From the NCBI GenBank assembly GCA_021731215.1, contig JAKFXU010000220.1:1-7884 (forward strand): 7,884 nucleotides of DNA. Direction: 5' to 3'. The first letter of the stretch is position 1. Each line of letters begins with the position of its first letter. The DNA comes from Rhodoferax sp. (GTDB lineage Bacteria > Pseudomonadota > Gammaproteobacteria > Burkholderiales > Burkholderiaceae_C). A program made the position numbers and the translations under genes. A model generated the notes under the pieces. The model was given only the letters and a program-made list of their open reading frames with translations, did no database searches and was not told the origin of the DNA. Positions 6,650-7,884 of the stretch are shown here, piece by piece.

Positions 6650-6669
6650 TGTATTTACTTAAATACATT
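6648..6669. promoter_or_regulatory. Perfect inverted repeat in the aliB/aliA divergent region, likely operator
   Basis: AATGTATTT (6648-6656) and AAATACATT (6661-6669) are exact reverse complements around a 4-bp spacer ACTT. The length and symmetry suit a dimeric winged-helix regulator of the MarR or TetR type. The repeat overlaps the -35 end of one aliB promoter candidate and fully covers the spacer and -10 of the other, a repressor-like placement. BadR, encoded next to aliB, is the obvious candidate ligand. Confidence 0.6.
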
Positions 6670-6725
6670 TAGACAAAATCGTGCTGACATGGTTGGCCAT
6701 CTATTATTTGGCGATATATAAGGGA

Positions 6726-6768
6726 AAGCCCTAGGTATTTGGGCGATATTTCATACCCGAATGGGCTT
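6726..6768. repeat. Nested inverted repeats between aliB and aliA
   Basis: AAGCCC (6726-6731) pairs with GGGCTT (6763-6768). Inside this, GGTAT (6734-6738) pairs with ATACC (6753-6757). The internal loop is asymmetric, with 2 nt on one side and 5 nt on the other. It could form a 43-nt stem-loop if transcribed from a promoter further upstream (TTGGCC at 6693 with TATATA at 6715 is a weak candidate). Its significance is uncertain. Confidence 0.25.
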
Positions 6769-6795
6769 GCCAAAATTCATATATGGCAATATATT
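6767..6795 (+). promoter_or_regulatory. Candidate sigma-70 promoter of aliA, embedded in an inverted repeat
   Basis: TTGCCA (6767-6772, 5/6 match) and TATATT (6790-6795, 5/6 match) are spaced by exactly 17 bp, predicting a start near 6802 and a leader of about 64 nt. The -35 hexamer is also the left arm of an inverted repeat whose right arm, TGGCAA (6784-6789), abuts the -10, with 11 bp between the arms. Two short palindromes lie within it: CATATATG at 6778-6785 and CAATATATTG at 6787-6796, the second covering the -10. A regulator bound here would occlude RNA polymerase. Confidence 0.6.
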
Positions 6796-6797
6796 GT

Positions 6798-6839
6798 CGC
6801 ATTGCGTTTTTTGCGGAAGCGTATTGCACCCGCATTGCG
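6798..6839. repeat. Short direct repeats in the aliA leader
   Basis: CGCATTGCG occurs at 6798-6806 and 6831-6839, with a 7/9 variant CGTATTGCA at 6820-6828. The starts are 22 and 11 bp apart, about whole helical turns. They lie between the proposed aliA transcription start and its ribosome-binding site. They may be a protein-binding array or chance. Confidence 0.3.
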
Positions 6840-6865
6840 CATCCCATGACTGAAGGAGACTCACT

Positions 6866-7884
6866 GTGCAATTCGATCCTGTTCTGATTCCATCCCGCCA
6901 GGCGGCCATGACGGCGGCGGGCTTCTGGCGCCACCAGACCATCAACCACTTTATGGCCCAGGCACTGCAGAACTGCCCGCAACACACGGCGGTGGTGGCC
7001 TACCGCAGTGACTTGGCGCAGCCGGTGCGTCTCAGCTATCGGGCACTTGATGTGCAGGTGGATCGCATTGCGCGCGGCTTGGCGGCACTCGGCGTAGGCC
7101 ACGGCGATGTGGTGAGCTGGCAGTTGCCCAACTGGTGGGAGTTCATTGCCCTGGCGCTGGCCTGCGCGCGCATTGGCGCCGTGGCCAATCCGATCATGCC
7201 GATCTTCCGCCAGCGCGAGCTCAAGTTCATGCTCGACTTCGGCGAATCCAAGGTCTTCATCGTGCCCCGGAGTTACAAGGGATTTGACTATGAAGCCATG
7301 GCCAATGGCATGCGCAGTGACTTACCTTTTCTGCAGCACCTGGTGGTGCTGAATGGTGAAGGTGCCAACAGTTTTGAGGCGCTGCTGTTGCACGATGACT
7401 GCCCGGCACTGACCGGCAAAGGCCTGGCGCCGGATGACGTGTTGCTGCTGATGTACACATCGGGCACCACGGGTGAACCCAAGGGCGTGATGCACACCTC
7501 CAACACCTTGTTTGCCAACCTGCACAGTTTCATCGAGGCCTACAGCCTGACGCAGAGGGACGTGATCCTGGGCGCCTCGCCCATGGCGCACCTGACCGGT
7601 TTTGGCTATCTGGCGATGATCCCGCTGATCCTCAATGCCACCACCGTGCTGCAAGACGTCTGGGAGCCCCATCAGGCGCTGGAGCTGATCCGCGATGAAG
7701 GCATCACGTTCAGCATGGCCTCCAGCCCGTTTGTGGTTGATTTGTGCAACGCGGCTGAAGCCGGCGGTCCGGTGTCGCCCCGGTTTTCCAACTTCTGCTG
7801 CGCCGGTGCGCCGATTCCGCCGGTGCTGATCGAGCGCGCCCGCAAGGTGTTGGGTCTGGCGGTCAGCTCGGCCTGGGGCATGAC
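6866..7884 (+). CDS. aliA: Cyclohexanecarboxylate-CoA ligase (AMP-forming), 3' end missing
   Basis: An adenylate-forming acyl-CoA synthetase. The first 339 residues of an expected roughly 550 are present and the frame runs open off the right edge. It would activate cyclohexanecarboxylate with ATP and CoA to cyclohexanecarboxyl-CoA, the substrate of AliB. The start is GTG, chosen because AAGGAG lies 7 nt upstream and the N-terminus (QFDPVLIPSRQAAM, with GFWRHQTINHF at 19-29) resembles AliA proteins. The ATP-binding P-loop motif is YTSGTTGEPKGV (197-208), a GAPIPP segment follows at about 316-321, and the SAWGMT aromatic/Thr motif (A5) is cut by the window end. The C-terminal lysine domain lies outside. 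It is divergent from aliB across 275 bp. A related medium-chain or aromatic acid ligase is the alternative, and the neighbouring aliB, badH and badI make AliA much more likely. Confidence 0.87.
   Translation, partial: MQFDPVLIPSRQAAMTAAGFWRHQTINHFMAQALQNCPQHTAVVAYRSDLAQPVRLSYRALDVQVDRIARGLAALGVGHGDVVSWQLPNWWEFIALALACARIGAVANPIMPIFRQRELKFMLDFGESKVFIVPRSYKGFDYEAMANGMRSDLPFLQHLVVLNGEGANSFEALLLHDDCPALTGKGLAPDDVLLLMYTSGTTGEPKGVMHTSNTLFANLHSFIEAYSLTQRDVILGASPMAHLTGFGYLAMIPLILNATTVLQDVWEPHQALELIRDEGITFSMASSPFVVDLCNAAEAGGPVSPRFSNFCCAGAPIPPVLIERARKVLGLAVSSAWGM

Noticed and set aside
6591..6668. N-terminal extension of aliB to the upstream ATG at 6668
   Set aside because: The 26 extra residues do not match the family N-terminus, the region carries promoter elements and an inverted repeat, and the ATG at 6590 has an excellent ribosome-binding site.
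6731..7102. Minus-strand frame of 123 codons across the aliA start
   Set aside because: It overlaps the aliA promoter and coding sequence, has no domain, and is poorly supported compared with aliA.

Overview
The window is most likely from a betaproteobacterium of the Burkholderiales (Comamonadaceae-like). That placement is an inference from the GC-rich coding style, the Shine-Dalgarno pattern and overall protein resemblance, and no taxonomic marker is present. Its core is a catabolic locus for alicyclic carboxylic acids (cyclohexanecarboxylate). The genes are the Rhodopseudomonas palustris-type ali and bad genes, rearranged into three transcription units.

Layout from left to right: (1) the 3' part of a MocR-type (GntR wing plus PLP-dependent aminotransferase fold) regulator on the + strand, cut by the left edge and probably unrelated to the catabolic locus. 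(2) A minus-strand unit read right to left: badH, badI, an acyl-CoA dehydrogenase and paaY. (3) badR, a MarR-family regulator, divergent from badH. (4) aliB on the minus strand, tail to tail with badR with only 9 bp between the stop codons. (5) aliA on the + strand, divergent from aliB, starting with GTG and running off the right edge.

The proposed chemistry is as follows. AliA activates cyclohexanecarboxylate to its CoA thioester. AliB oxidises it to cyclohex-1-ene-1-carboxyl-CoA. A hydratase (BadK), not present in this window, would make 2-hydroxycyclohexanecarboxyl-CoA. BadH oxidises that to the 2-keto thioester, and BadI opens the ring to pimeloyl-CoA. The acyl-CoA dehydrogenase 15 bp behind badI carries an arginine at the place where glutaryl-CoA dehydrogenase binds the distal carboxylate, so it may act on pimeloyl-CoA. 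The unit would then encode three consecutive steps in pathway order, followed by a PaaY-like thioesterase that could rescue trapped CoA.

The most informative non-coding stretch is the 275-bp aliB/aliA divergent region (6591-6865). It holds a perfect inverted repeat (9-bp arms, 4-bp spacer) on the aliB promoter and a near-consensus aliA promoter embedded in a second inverted repeat. The badH/badR gap holds two shorter inverted repeats. I see no mobile element, CRISPR array, rRNA or tRNA, and no clearly new defence or exotic system. The points most worth checking are the second dehydrogenase's substrate, the Asp-for-Glu replacement in AliB, and the operator architecture.
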